Of a stretch of DNA of 42,657 nt, positions 25,899 to 35,664 are shown piece after piece. The DNA lies in the NCBI GenBank assembly GCA_905235705.1, contig CAJOML010000003.1, forward strand, positions 1-42,657, written 5' to 3'. The notes under the pieces were generated by a model that searched no databases, was not told the DNA's origin, and was given only the letters and a program-made list of their open reading frames with translations. Source of the stretch: an uncultured Bacilli bacterium. Lineage in GTDB: Bacteria; Bacillota_I; Bacilli_A; RFN20; CAG-826. Position 1 is the stretch's first letter; each line of letters starts with the position of its first letter. A program made the position numbers and the translations under genes.

Positions 25899-25912
25899 TG
25901 AAACCGCTTACA
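25899..25912. promoter_or_regulatory. cre-like operator in the galactan operon promoter
   Basis: TGAAACCGCTTACA matches TGNAANCGNTNNCA at every fixed position; lies just upstream of a minus-strand TATAAT. Confidence 0.7.
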
Positions 25913-26035
25913 TTCATATGTAAAAAATTATGCTCAAACATTATCTTTATAGCCAAATTATGCGATTGGAAGCCTATTATGTAGAAATTTGGTATGGAAA
26001 AAACTAAGTTATCTGAGGAAAGTTCATGTTTGATA

Positions 26036-26063
26036 AAAAGAAAACCCCACCGCGAAGGTGAGG
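26036..26063 (-). terminator. Terminator of the 26085-26609 gene
   Basis: Minus strand: CCTCACCttcgcGGTGGGGttttctttt. Confidence 0.75.
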
Positions 26064-26084
26064 CTAACTGAATAAGGGACTTGC

Positions 26085-26609
26085 TTATTTGCTTTTCTTG
26101 TCAAAGACAAACATGAAGACGACGGACAAGACGGCGTAAACGGCCATCAAGATACCGACGATGATCCAGAACGCTTGACGGAAGTCGGGGATGGCGAGAT
26201 AGAGTGAGGCAATCAAGACCGCGACGGCGCCGAAGACGATTTGGGCAATGCCCGTGGGAACAAGATCACGGCCACGGGTGAGAGTGTAGATGCCATAAAG
26301 GATAAGTCCAGCGCCACCACCAAGAACGACTAAGACAAGGGCGTTGATGAGCGGGGCAATCGTGAACCATTCCGTAAAGATGCCAACGCCAAGGCCGATT
26401 AAGGCGCCACCGCCAAGAACGACGGCAGGGCCAAGGGGGCGCTTAGTCGCCAATAAGACGATAGTAAGAATCGCAAGGGCGCCACCTAAGACAAGGCAAA
26501 CGACACCGAAATATTTATCCAAGACGGCTCCGCCACCATAGATGGCAACAAGGACACCGAGGATAAATAACACGGCAGCTTCGACAATCATTGTAACTTT
26601 TTTGTTCAT
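26085..26609 (-). CDS. Small polytopic membrane protein, unknown function
   Basis: 174 aa, Gly/Val/Leu-rich with several TM segments; SD-like AAAGGAA upstream and own terminator. Confidence 0.7.
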   Translation of the reverse strand: MNKKVTMIVEAAVLFILGVLVAIYGGGAVLDKYFGVVCLVLGGALAILTIVLLATKRPLGPAVVLGGGALIGLGVGIFTEWFTIAPLINALVLVVLGGGAGLILYGIYTLTRGRDLVPTGIAQIVFGAVAVLIASLYLAIPDFRQAFWIIVGILMAVYAVLSVVFMFVFDKKSK

Positions 26610-26752
26610 TTTTCCTATTATTCCTTTCGCGGATTATTGTAGCGGTCTTTCCCCGTCAATCAACAAAAAAAGAAACAAGAAGATATCGCTTTTATGGATG
26701 AAATACTTCCTATTGCTAGAAAACATTCTTTTGCCATACAATACTTCGGCTT

Positions 26753-29683
26753 ATGAATGGCAACGTATTATCTTTGGGTATCGATTTAGGTTCTACGACG
26801 GTTAAAACCGTCATTTTGGATGAGAATGGGAAATTGCTCTTTGGCAAATATCTTCGTCATGGGTCGAAAGCCAAAGATACATTACTTAGCGAATTAAAAG
26901 AAATCCAAACCCAATTCGGCGATATCGCGGTCTATCCATGCATGACGGGTTCGGCTGGGTTAGGCTTATCCAAACGTAGCGGCATCCCTTTCATCCAAGA
27001 GGTCGAAAGTTCTTTTGCCGCGATTAAAGCCCTATATCCGAAAACCGACTGCGCCGTCGAACTTGGCGGGGAAGATGCCAAAATCATCTTCGTCACCGGC
27101 GGGGTAGAGGAAAGAATGAACGGCCAATGCGCCGGTGGGACTGGAGCGTTTATCGACCAAATGGCGACTTTGCTTAATGTCGATGTCTCCGCATTGAACG
27201 AAATGGCAAAAAGGGCCGAAAAGGCTTATCCCATCGCTTCCCGTTGCGGGGTCTTTGCCAAAAGCGATATCCAATCCATCCTTAACCAGGGGGCTTCCAA
27301 AGAAGATATCGCCCGTTCCATCTTCTATGCCGTTGCCGATCAAACGATCGCCGGTTTAGCCCAAGGTAGGGAAATCGGCGGACATGTCCTTTTCTTAGGC
27401 GGTCCTCTCCATTTTATGCCTTCTTTGCGCGATGCTTTCCGTAAGAGATTAAACCTCACTGAGGAAGATGCCTTTGCTCCCGAAGAAGCGCCTCTATTTG
27501 TTGCCATTGGGGCAGCGCGTCAAGCTAAGACCTTAGGCCAACCGATTCTTGTCTCTGAGTTAATCAAAAATATTCAAAATTCAGGACATGGCGATGAAGT
27601 AAGCCACGGCAAACCCTTATTCAATAACGAAGAAGAATATGAAGCGTTCAAAGCGCGTCACCGTGACGTCGATTTGAAACGGGCTAAATTAGAAGAATAT
27701 CAAGGCAAAGCATATCTAGGGATCGATGAAGGTTCGACCACGACAAAAGTGGTTTTGCTATCCGAAAATAATGAGATTTTGTATCAATCTTACCAGTCTA
27801 ACGAAGGCTTGCCCTTAGACAATTTATTGCTTCGTTTACGGGAGATTTGCGCCAAAAAACACCCAAATTGCGAGATTGTTTCCTCTGCCGTTACAGGATA
27901 TGGCGAGGATTTAATCCGTTCCGCCTTTGGGGTGGATTATGGCTTAGTCGAAACCTTGGCCCATTTAAAGGCGGCTTCTTATTTCGAACCTGACGTCGAA
28001 TTCATTTTGGATATCGGCGGGCAGGATATCAAATGCTTCAAAGTCAGCAACGGGGCGATTGATTCCATCATGCTAAATGAGGCATGTTCGTCGGGCTGCG
28101 GATCGTTCTTGCAGTCCCTTGCCACTTCTTTAGGATATCCCTTAACCGAATTCGTCCATCTTGGCTATTTTGCCAAGAACCCGGTTGAATTAGGGTCACG
28201 TTGCACCGTCTTCATGAATTCTTCCATTAAGCAAGCTCAACGCGAAGGGGCAAACATCCAAGATATCTCGGCTGGGTTAAGCCGTTCGATTGTGAAGAAC
28301 GCCTTATATAAGGTGATCCGTGTCTCCAAAGCCGAAGACCTTGGCAAGAAAATCGTCGTCCAAGGCGGGACCTTCCTTAACGATGCCGTCCTCCGCGCTT
28401 TCGAACAAGAAATCGGTCACGAGGTTATCCGTCCTTCTATTTCTGGTTTGATGGGGGCTTTTGGCGCCGCCTTATATGCGAAAGAAAAAGGCGTGGGGGG
28501 AGGGCTCCTTAACGAAGAGCAACTTGCTTCCTTCACTTATAAATCACGTCACTTAACCTGCAATGGCTGCACTGCCCATTGCGCCCTTTCCTTGCTGGAA
28601 TTCCCCGGCGGAAAACGTTTCCTCTCGGGCAACAAATGCGGTAAGCCCGAAGGCAAAAAAGAAGCGACCGACGAATACAATATCTTCGCCTGGAAGAGAA
28701 AACGTCTTCTTTCCCTTGCTCCGAATCCGGAGAAGCCTATCGGGACGGTCGGTTTACCTTTATGCCTATCGATGTATGAGCAACTTCCGTTATGGGATAC
28801 CTTCTTTAAGGAATTAGGCTTTGCCACCATCACCACCAAAGAATCGACAAGGGCGATGTACCGCGCCGGACAAAAGACGATTCCTAGCGATACCGCCTGC
28901 TATCCCGCCAAGCTTTTCCATGGACACGTGGACTCTCTTTTAAAGGAAAACGTGGATTTTATCTTCTATCCTTCCGAGTCTTATAACACTGATGAAAAAC
29001 GTGGCGATAACCATTTCCATTGTCCAGTGGTCGCTTATTATGGAGAATTACTAAAGAGAAATGACGTGCGTTTAAATGAAGAGAATTTCTTTGATCCGTT
29101 CGTCTTTGTCGACGACATCAAAACCACGGCCAAAACGCTTACCGATGTGCTAAAGAAATACAACATCAAATTCGCCGATGCCAAGAAAGCTTTCGCCAAA
29201 GGCTACCAAGCGATGATGGATTATCGCGAAGATACCAAAAAAGAAGCTGACCGTCTTGTTCAAGAAGCCAAAGAAAAAGGTCGGCGCATCATTGTTTTAT
29301 GCGGACGTCCATATCATATCGATCCGGAAGTGAGCCATGGCATCGACAAGTTGCTTGTTGGCATGAATTGCTCCGTCTTATCCGAAGATTCACTTCGTTT
29401 TGAAGAGAAAATTAGGCCGCACGTCCTTAACCAATGGACGTATCACGCAAGGCTTTTCGATGCCGCCAATTATGTTAGCGAACACCCTGAAATGGAACTT
29501 GTCCAACTTGTTTCTTTCGGTTGCGGCATTGACGCGATTACCGGTGACGAAGTCCGTTCGATCCTAGAAGCAAAAGGCAGACTTTATACCCAAATCAAGA
29601 TCGATGAAATTCAAAACCTCGGGGCGGTGAAGATTCGTTTGCGTTCCCTTTTAGGCGCGATTGAAGAAAGAGAAAAAAGATGA
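26753..29683 (+). CDS. Fused acyl-CoA dehydratase activase: two ASKHA ATPase domains plus DUF2229-like region
   Basis: LGIDLGSTTVKTVILDENG and YLGIDEGSTTTKVVLL; NGQCAGGTGAF and NEACSSGCGSF; ASRCGVF and GSRCTVF; C-terminal CYPAKLFHGH, IIVLCGRPYHIDPEVSHGI. Confidence 0.93.
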   Translation: MNGNVLSLGIDLGSTTVKTVILDENGKLLFGKYLRHGSKAKDTLLSELKEIQTQFGDIAVYPCMTGSAGLGLSKRSGIPFIQEVESSFAAIKALYPKTDCAVELGGEDAKIIFVTGGVEERMNGQCAGGTGAFIDQMATLLNVDVSALNEMAKRAEKAYPIASRCGVFAKSDIQSILNQGASKEDIARSIFYAVADQTIAGLAQGREIGGHVLFLGGPLHFMPSLRDAFRKRLNLTEEDAFAPEEAPLFVAIGAARQAKTLGQPILVSELIKNIQNSGHGDEVSHGKPLFNNEEEYEAFKARHRDVDLKRAKLEEYQGKAYLGIDEGSTTTKVVLLSENNEILYQSYQSNEGLPLDNLLLRLREICAKKHPNCEIVSSAVTGYGEDLIRSAFGVDYGLVETLAHLKAASYFEPDVEFILDIGGQDIKCFKVSNGAIDSIMLNEACSSGCGSFLQSLATSLGYPLTEFVHLGYFAKNPVELGSRCTVFMNSSIKQAQREGANIQDISAGLSRSIVKNALYKVIRVSKAEDLGKKIVVQGGTFLNDAVLRAFEQEIGHEVIRPSISGLMGAFGAALYAKEKGVGGGLLNEEQLASFTYKSRHLTCNGCTAHCALSLLEFPGGKRFLSGNKCGKPEGKKEATDEYNIFAWKRKRLLSLAPNPEKPIGTVGLPLCLSMYEQLPLWDTFFKELGFATITTKESTRAMYRAGQKTIPSDTACYPAKLFHGHVDSLLKENVDFIFYPSESYNTDEKRGDNHFHCPVVAYYGELLKRNDVRLNEENFFDPFVFVDDIKTTAKTLTDVLKKYNIKFADAKKAFAKGYQAMMDYREDTKKEADRLVQEAKEKGRRIIVLCGRPYHIDPEVSHGIDKLLVGMNCSVLSEDSLRFEEKIRPHVLNQWTYHARLFDAANYVSEHPEMELVQLVSFGCGIDAITGDEVRSILEAKGRLYTQIKIDEIQNLGAVKIRLRSLLGAIEEREKR

Positions 29684-30909
29684 GCAAGGCAAAAAGAGAG
29701 AAGAAAGCGTTATTCAAACGTTTAGTCGATGAGGGCTATACCGTTTTAGTGCCGGATATGTGCCCCATCCAGTTTCATTTGATTTCACGTGTCGCGGCTT
29801 TAGATGGACTGAAGTTTGTCGTGATTTCCCCGACCGACCAAAAAGCCAAAGACGATGGACTTTCCGTCATCCATAACGATGCTTGCTACCCCGTTGTCAT
29901 TGTCGCCGGGGCATTTATGAACGCGTTACGTTCAGGTAAATATGACGTGAATAAGACAGCTGTCTTAATCACCCAAACCGGCGGGGGATGCCGCGCCTCT
30001 AATTATTTATCTTTGTTTAAAAAGGCGTTCGCCAAAGAATTCCCGAAAGTTCCCGTTCTGTCTTTGAATTTTTCAGGTTTATCTGAAGAATATTCGCTGC
30101 CGTTATCGTTGCCTAGATTGATTCAACTTTTCTATGGAATCCTATATGGGGACATGCTGATGAACCTATATTTGCAGGCACGTCCTTATTATCCTGAAGA
30201 CGTGGTGGAGAAAGCGTTAAACGATACCTTGGCCAAACTTGATGCCCAAATTGGGACAAGGCGGTTCCTCCAAAAGAAAAAGAATTATGGCCTTATCCTT
30301 CATCATTTTAAGAATCTTCAGCCCCCGGCTAAGCGTAAACCCCTTGTCGGCATCGTCGGGGAAATCTATGTGAAGTATTCGCCTTTTGCCAATAACCATC
30401 TTTCCGATTTCCTCCATAAGGAAGGCTGCGAGGTCGTTTATCCGTCTTTGATGGAGTTCCTTCAGTATTTCGTTTATAACTGCATCAATGACCACGATCT
30501 TTATAAGATGAATCGCCGCACCTATCTCCTTTGGAAGATCGCTTACCGGTATTCGCTCCGGATTTGCAAAGAAGCGGCGAAAGCATTAGAAGGAACTTCC
30601 TTCCGTCCTTTCGAGGATTTCCAAGCCCTTGTCAAAGCCGGCCAAAAAGTCATCTCGACCGGCGTGAAGATGGGAGAAGGCTGGCTTATCCCGGCCGAGA
30701 TGGTCGAATATACCTCTGGCGCGGTCAAAAATATCGTGGTCGTGCAACCGTTTGGCTGCCTTCCTAACCATATCGTCGGCAAAGGAATGATTCGCCCGGT
30801 CAAGCAGCTTAACCCTGACGCGAATATCGTCGCTATCGATTTCGATGCCTCATCGACATCGGTTAACCAAGAAAACAGACTTAAACTGATGCTTGCAAAT
30901 TTGAATTAA
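29680..30909 (+). CDS. 2-hydroxyacyl-CoA dehydratase-like (HgdB/HgdC partner) protein
   Basis: NDACYPVVIVAGAF, TQTGGGCRASNY, VGEIYVKYSPFANNHL, VVQPFGCLPNHIVGKG; overlaps the activase stop by 4 nt. Confidence 0.88.
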   Translation: MSKAKREKKALFKRLVDEGYTVLVPDMCPIQFHLISRVAALDGLKFVVISPTDQKAKDDGLSVIHNDACYPVVIVAGAFMNALRSGKYDVNKTAVLITQTGGGCRASNYLSLFKKAFAKEFPKVPVLSLNFSGLSEEYSLPLSLPRLIQLFYGILYGDMLMNLYLQARPYYPEDVVEKALNDTLAKLDAQIGTRRFLQKKKNYGLILHHFKNLQPPAKRKPLVGIVGEIYVKYSPFANNHLSDFLHKEGCEVVYPSLMEFLQYFVYNCINDHDLYKMNRRTYLLWKIAYRYSLRICKEAAKALEGTSFRPFEDFQALVKAGQKVISTGVKMGEGWLIPAEMVEYTSGAVKNIVVVQPFGCLPNHIVGKGMIRPVKQLNPDANIVAIDFDASSTSVNQENRLKLMLANLN

Positions 30910-31004
30910 TTTTCCCTCAAAAACATCTTTTTTGCGGGTTTTATCGAAAATTAATCGTTTTCGCCTTTGGTTTATGTGCGCAAGCGTGCTAGGATAATGT
31001 CGCT

Positions 31005-31826
31005 ATGTTTAGATTTGCTCCGTTATTACAATTAGTCGGCCCAATTGCCCACATGAATGAGTACCAAAATTATTTGGGCTTAGTCTTTGCCATCTTGATT
31101 TTTATTGGCTTGGATGTCGTCTTTTTCATCATGATTAAGCGTTCCTTACCCCGTGGGTTTGTTATCGGCGCCGAAATCGCCCTTCTTCTCTTCTGGCTTT
31201 TTGGCCTTGATATTGGGGTTATCGTTACCTCGATTGCCCTTGTTTCTGGATGCACGTTATTCTTCGTTGCCAATATCAACGAGAACCGCACTTTCATCGG
31301 AAACAATATGCTGAACAAGGTGGCAAAACCGCGAAAACGTCGTGCACGTCCCGAGTCTTTGTTCGATCGCGAGGCGATGTATCATAAAGTCGAAAACGCC
31401 GTTATCACCTTATCCAGAAAGAAAACCGGCGTGCTGATTACTTTCCAAAAGAAGGATTTGCTTTCTTCCGTGATGAAGACCGGCACCCCAATCAACGCAC
31501 CTGTCTCTTCTGAATTGCTCCAAACCATCTTCTATCCTGGCACCCGTCTCCACGATGGGGCCGTCATCATCATCGAAGATCAAATTGCAGCCGCTTCCGT
31601 TTATTTCACCCCGACCACCCGCCCGTTAACCGGCAAATATGGATCTCGTCACCGCGCGGCTATCGGCATTTCGGAAGTTTCCGATGCCGTCACCGTTATC
31701 GTTTCCGAAGAAACGGGACGTATCTCCATCGCCTATGAGGGTGAATTGCAGACCGTTGGTCCCGATACTTTCTATGACACGTTATTAAGCTACATGTCCT
31801 TGGAAAAACAGGAAGACGAAGAATGA
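31005..31826 (+). CDS. cdaA: Diadenylate cyclase, membrane-bound CdaA type
   Basis: N-terminal TM helices; DAC motifs LHDGAVIII and TGKYGSRHRAAIGISE. Confidence 0.95.
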   Translation: MFRFAPLLQLVGPIAHMNEYQNYLGLVFAILIFIGLDVVFFIMIKRSLPRGFVIGAEIALLLFWLFGLDIGVIVTSIALVSGCTLFFVANINENRTFIGNNMLNKVAKPRKRRARPESLFDREAMYHKVENAVITLSRKKTGVLITFQKKDLLSSVMKTGTPINAPVSSELLQTIFYPGTRLHDGAVIIIEDQIAAASVYFTPTTRPLTGKYGSRHRAAIGISEVSDAVTVIVSEETGRISIAYEGELQTVGPDTFYDTLLSYMSLEKQEDEE

Positions 31827-33112
31827 CCACCTTTCCGCCTTTTGGAACCGATGGAATCCGTGGGGTTTATGGAAAAACCATAACCCCTTTTTTCTCCTAT
31901 GCCTTAGGTAAGGCAATTTTCAAATTAGGAAATATCAAGCGTCTAGCCATCGGCATGGATAACCGTCAAAGCGGGTCTCCTTTAATGCTTACTTTAGCTC
32001 AAGGGTTTGGTGAGAAAGTCGAAAGCTATGGCCCTTTGACAACACCTGCTTTTTCCTCGGTTTTAAGAAAAGGCAATTATGATTTAGGGGTAATGATCAC
32101 CGCTTCGCACAACGGACCTGAATATAACGGCTTTAAATTGCTAAACCCCGATGGAAGCAAAATAGACGTTAAATTAGAAAAACAAATCTCCTCTTTGCTA
32201 GAAATAGAAACCAATCCAAGCGGACCTATACATTTGAAAGAAAAAGACTTTTTTGATATCTACCGTGCAGGCTTTGTTTCATTTAAGACTAAAGGAAAAT
32301 ATGTCTTTGACCTTGCTTCCGGGGCAAGTCAATTTGTGGCGCCTGGAATCTGCGCTTTATTAGGAATCGATGCGACTTATATTGGCCTAGGAGAAGGAAG
32401 CACGATTAATCAAGGATGCGGCTGTCTCCATATGGAAAATCTGGCTAAGGCCATGGCCGCCGGGAATTATGATTTAGGTTTTTCTTTCGATGGCGATGGC
32501 GACCGTGTTTTGGCGATGGATAAAGAAGGCCATATCCTTGATGGGGACGATTTCTTATATTTGTTCGCCCTTTCTTTTAAACAAGATAATCGATTAAAAG
32601 GAAATGCCATTGTTTCGACAATCTATTCGAATTCATTCCTAAAAGAAGCGTTAAAGGAAGAAGGGATAGATTGCTTTGAAGCAGATGTGGGGGACCATAA
32701 TGTCTATCTCAAGCTCCAAGAGAATGATTTTCTTCTAGGTGGGGAGAATTCCGGACATATCATCGTTATGGATGAACTCCCTAGTGGGGATGGGCTCGCC
32801 AATGCGTTAAGGCTTATCGACATCTACGAAAACAAATCCCCCATTTTTGAGAAATTTAAAACCCTTTCCCATACACCAAGATCTGAAAAGGATGTTCATT
32901 TCGCCGCCGCGACTAAAGCCAAAGAAGCCTATGAATCAATTTCCTTTGCGAAAGCCGTAAAAGAAGGCCAAGCGAAAATCGAAGGGAAAGGGAAATTAGT
33001 CACCCGCCTTTCTGGGACCGAACCGTTAATTCGCGTTTTCGTGGAATCCCAAGACAAGGTGAAAAATGATACAATCGTTAGCGATATCGTTTCTTCGCTT
33101 AAAGAAAACTAA
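31823..33112 (+). CDS. glmM: Phosphoglucosamine mutase-type phosphohexomutase
   Basis: FGTDGIRG start, ITASHNGPEYNG, FDGDGDRVLAMD, RLSGTEPLIRVFVE. Confidence 0.92.
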   Translation: MTTFPPFGTDGIRGVYGKTITPFFSYALGKAIFKLGNIKRLAIGMDNRQSGSPLMLTLAQGFGEKVESYGPLTTPAFSSVLRKGNYDLGVMITASHNGPEYNGFKLLNPDGSKIDVKLEKQISSLLEIETNPSGPIHLKEKDFFDIYRAGFVSFKTKGKYVFDLASGASQFVAPGICALLGIDATYIGLGEGSTINQGCGCLHMENLAKAMAAGNYDLGFSFDGDGDRVLAMDKEGHILDGDDFLYLFALSFKQDNRLKGNAIVSTIYSNSFLKEALKEEGIDCFEADVGDHNVYLKLQENDFLLGGENSGHIIVMDELPSGDGLANALRLIDIYENKSPIFEKFKTLSHTPRSEKDVHFAAATKAKEAYESISFAKAVKEGQAKIEGKGKLVTRLSGTEPLIRVFVESQDKVKNDTIVSDIVSSLKEN

Positions 33113-33115
33113 ATT

Positions 33116-34879
33116 ATGTGTGGGATTATCGGCGCTTGCGGCAAAGTCAATTTCAAAGAATATTTAACCGCCCAATTACGGAAACTCGACTACCGAGGAT
33201 ATGACTCCGCGGGGATTGGCTATTTCGTTTCTGATAAAATAGAGGTAAAGAAAGTTTTTGGTCGTGTCTCTTCGCTTGAATCTCTTCTCCCACCTAATAT
33301 CGATTCGCGCGTTGGCATTGGTCATACCCGCTGGGCGACGCACGGTCGTCCTAACGCCACTAACGCCCATCCTCAATGCTCAAATGATGGGAAAATCGCA
33401 CTTGTCCATAATGGGGTGATTTCCAACTATAAAACCCTGCAAAACCAACTTAAAGTCCGCAATTACCGCTTCTTTTCCGAAACCGATACAGAGGTGATTG
33501 TGAATCTTTTGGATTGGTATTATCGTCGTTCGGGCTCTTTTATCGAAGCCTTAGCCGAGGCAAGCGAAAACCTTGAAGGAACCTATGCCTGCGCGATTAT
33601 CGTCGAAGATGAACCTAACCGTCTTTTCTTTTTGAAAAAGGGCTCACCCTTATTAATATGCAAAGGTGAAGAAACGACCTATGTTAGCTCCGATCCGATT
33701 TCATTTGAAAAGGAAGCCGGACCCGTCTATGAACTTGAAGATGGAAGTTATGGCTATCTTAGCGATAAAGAGATTTCGGTTTATCAGAAAGGGGAACTAG
33801 TTTGCCCTAAACAAATTACGTTGCCGACTTCTTCTAACGACCTGGAATTAAATGGCTACTCCTATTATATGGAAAAGGAAATTCACCAAATTCCCCAATG
33901 CTTGGATAATCTCGTTTCCAATTATTTTGGTGAGGGCAAATTGAATTTCGAGTCTTCTTTGCTTGAAGCGATCGACAAAGCCAAAGAAGTTGAAATCTTA
34001 GGATGTGGCAGTTCTTATTTTGCCGCTTCTTCATCTTCTTTTTGTTTCCGCAAAAACGGGAAAAGATGCAGAGCCCAAATCGCTTCGGAATGGGATGAAG
34101 ACCAATTACGGCAGGAGGACGCTTTCTATATCCTTCTTTCGCAATCGGGTGAAACGGCTGATTTAATCCGTTGCCAAAATATCTTAAATCAAAGGGCCAT
34201 CCCCCATTTGGTGATTACCAACAAGAAAGGTTCGACCTTAGAAAGGAAGGCGACCTATTGTTTGCTTCTTTATGCCGGCGATGAAGTCGCGGTCGCTTCG
34301 ACTAAGACTTTCGCTTGCGAAGTGGGCTTGCTTTATCTTCTTTCTAGCCACGGCCGAGCTCTGGATGAACTTTCTTCCTCTTTTAAGCAATTAGGCGAAT
34401 GCATCGAAGATATTTTGTCGCGAAAAAAAGAAATCCAAAATCTCTCCGCTAAGCTTAGCGGCTCCTTATATGTTTTAGGGAAAGGGGAGTCTTATCCTTC
34501 CAGCCAGGAAGTCGCACTCAAATTCAAAGAAGTTTCTTATATTCATGCCGAGGCTTTCCCCAGTGGCGAATTCAAGCACGGCCCCATCGCCTTAATCGAA
34601 AACGATTTCCCTGTTTTAGTCCTCATTTCTTCTTCCAAAAACAACGCTTCCCTGCGGCTAGACACCGAAGGAATCAAATCACGTCAAGGCAATCCTATCA
34701 TCATTTGCAATGGTCCTTTTGCCTTAGATGGGGATGACTTCGCCTTTAAGGAAATCGAACCCGAATTAAACGCGATTGCCTTTGGTTGCATTGGGGCATT
34801 GCTATCTTTCTTTTATGCCTTAAATCAAGGTTATTCCATCGATAGGCCAAGAAATTTGGCCAAATCAGTCACCGTTTAG
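33116..34879 (+). CDS. glmS: Glutamine-fructose-6-phosphate aminotransferase
   Basis: MCGIIGACG Ntn start, LRKLDYRGYDSAG, GHTRWATHG, SIS-domain motifs, terminal KSVTV. Confidence 0.96.
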   Translation: MCGIIGACGKVNFKEYLTAQLRKLDYRGYDSAGIGYFVSDKIEVKKVFGRVSSLESLLPPNIDSRVGIGHTRWATHGRPNATNAHPQCSNDGKIALVHNGVISNYKTLQNQLKVRNYRFFSETDTEVIVNLLDWYYRRSGSFIEALAEASENLEGTYACAIIVEDEPNRLFFLKKGSPLLICKGEETTYVSSDPISFEKEAGPVYELEDGSYGYLSDKEISVYQKGELVCPKQITLPTSSNDLELNGYSYYMEKEIHQIPQCLDNLVSNYFGEGKLNFESSLLEAIDKAKEVEILGCGSSYFAASSSSFCFRKNGKRCRAQIASEWDEDQLRQEDAFYILLSQSGETADLIRCQNILNQRAIPHLVITNKKGSTLERKATYCLLLYAGDEVAVASTKTFACEVGLLYLLSSHGRALDELSSSFKQLGECIEDILSRKKEIQNLSAKLSGSLYVLGKGESYPSSQEVALKFKEVSYIHAEAFPSGEFKHGPIALIENDFPVLVLISSSKNNASLRLDTEGIKSRQGNPIIICNGPFALDGDDFAFKEIEPELNAIAFGCIGALLSFFYALNQGYSIDRPRNLAKSVTV

Positions 34880-34889
34880 TAGAAATTGG

Positions 34890-34910
34890 CTATGGGAATT
34901 TTTCCCATAG
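34890..34910. repeat. Perfect inverted repeat between glmS and deoD
   Basis: CTATGGGAA-TTT-TTCCCATAG, 9-bp arms. Confidence 0.8.
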
Positions 34911-34944
34911 TGATAAAATCAAATTAACCACCAGGAGATTTTTT

Positions 34945-35664
34945 ATGCCTACCCCTCACAATGAAGCAAAAGCTGGCGAATTCGCCAAAGTCGTCCTTAT
35001 GCCGGGCGATCCTTTACGTGCCCAATGGATCGTCGATACCTTCCTTCATGATGCCAAGCGCGTCAATAACCTCCGCGGCATCAACGGCTACACCGGTTTC
35101 ACCAAAAACGGAAAACGGATTTCCGTCATGGCTTCCGGTATGGGCCTTCCCTCCATCGGTATCTATAGCCATGAACTTTATGACCAATATGACGTCGATC
35201 TCATCATTCGCGTCGGCACCGCCGGAAGCTATAACCCGAAAGTGAAAGTCGGGGATATCGTCATCGCCGAAGGGGCATCCACCAATTCCAATTGGCCCGC
35301 CCAATTTAATCTCCGTGGCGGCACATATTCGGCAACCGCCGATTTCGATTCGCTTCTTGCCGCCGTCGAAGTTTGCAAAGAAAAAGGCAAAAAATTTCAT
35401 GTCGGCAATACTTTATCCTCCGATATCTTCTATGACGTCGACCCCGTTTTCTGGAAAAAATGGGCCGAACTTGGCGTCCTTGCCGTTGAAATGGAAGCCT
35501 ATGCCCTTTATACCAACGCCGCAAGATTCGGTAGACGTGGGCTTTGCATCTTAACGATGTCGGATTCTTTCGTCGCCAAAGAAATCCTCTCGCCCGAAGA
35601 AAGGCAAACCGGGCTTGTCGATATGATTGAAGTGGCGATTGCCACGGCGGAGAAATTTGCCTAA
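34945..35664 (+). CDS. deoD: Purine-nucleoside phosphorylase, DeoD type
   Basis: MPTPHNEAKAGEFAKVVLMPGDPLRAQWI, RVGTAGSYNPKVKVGDIVIA, AVEMEAYALYTNA; good SD (AGGAG). Confidence 0.96.
   Translation: MPTPHNEAKAGEFAKVVLMPGDPLRAQWIVDTFLHDAKRVNNLRGINGYTGFTKNGKRISVMASGMGLPSIGIYSHELYDQYDVDLIIRVGTAGSYNPKVKVGDIVIAEGASTNSNWPAQFNLRGGTYSATADFDSLLAAVEVCKEKGKKFHVGNTLSSDIFYDVDPVFWKKWAELGVLAVEMEAYALYTNAARFGRRGLCILTMSDSFVAKEILSPEERQTGLVDMIEVAIATAEKFA

Noticed and set aside
33100-33120. glmS ribozyme
   Set aside because: Only 3 nt separate the glmM and glmS genes, leaving no space for the ribozyme.
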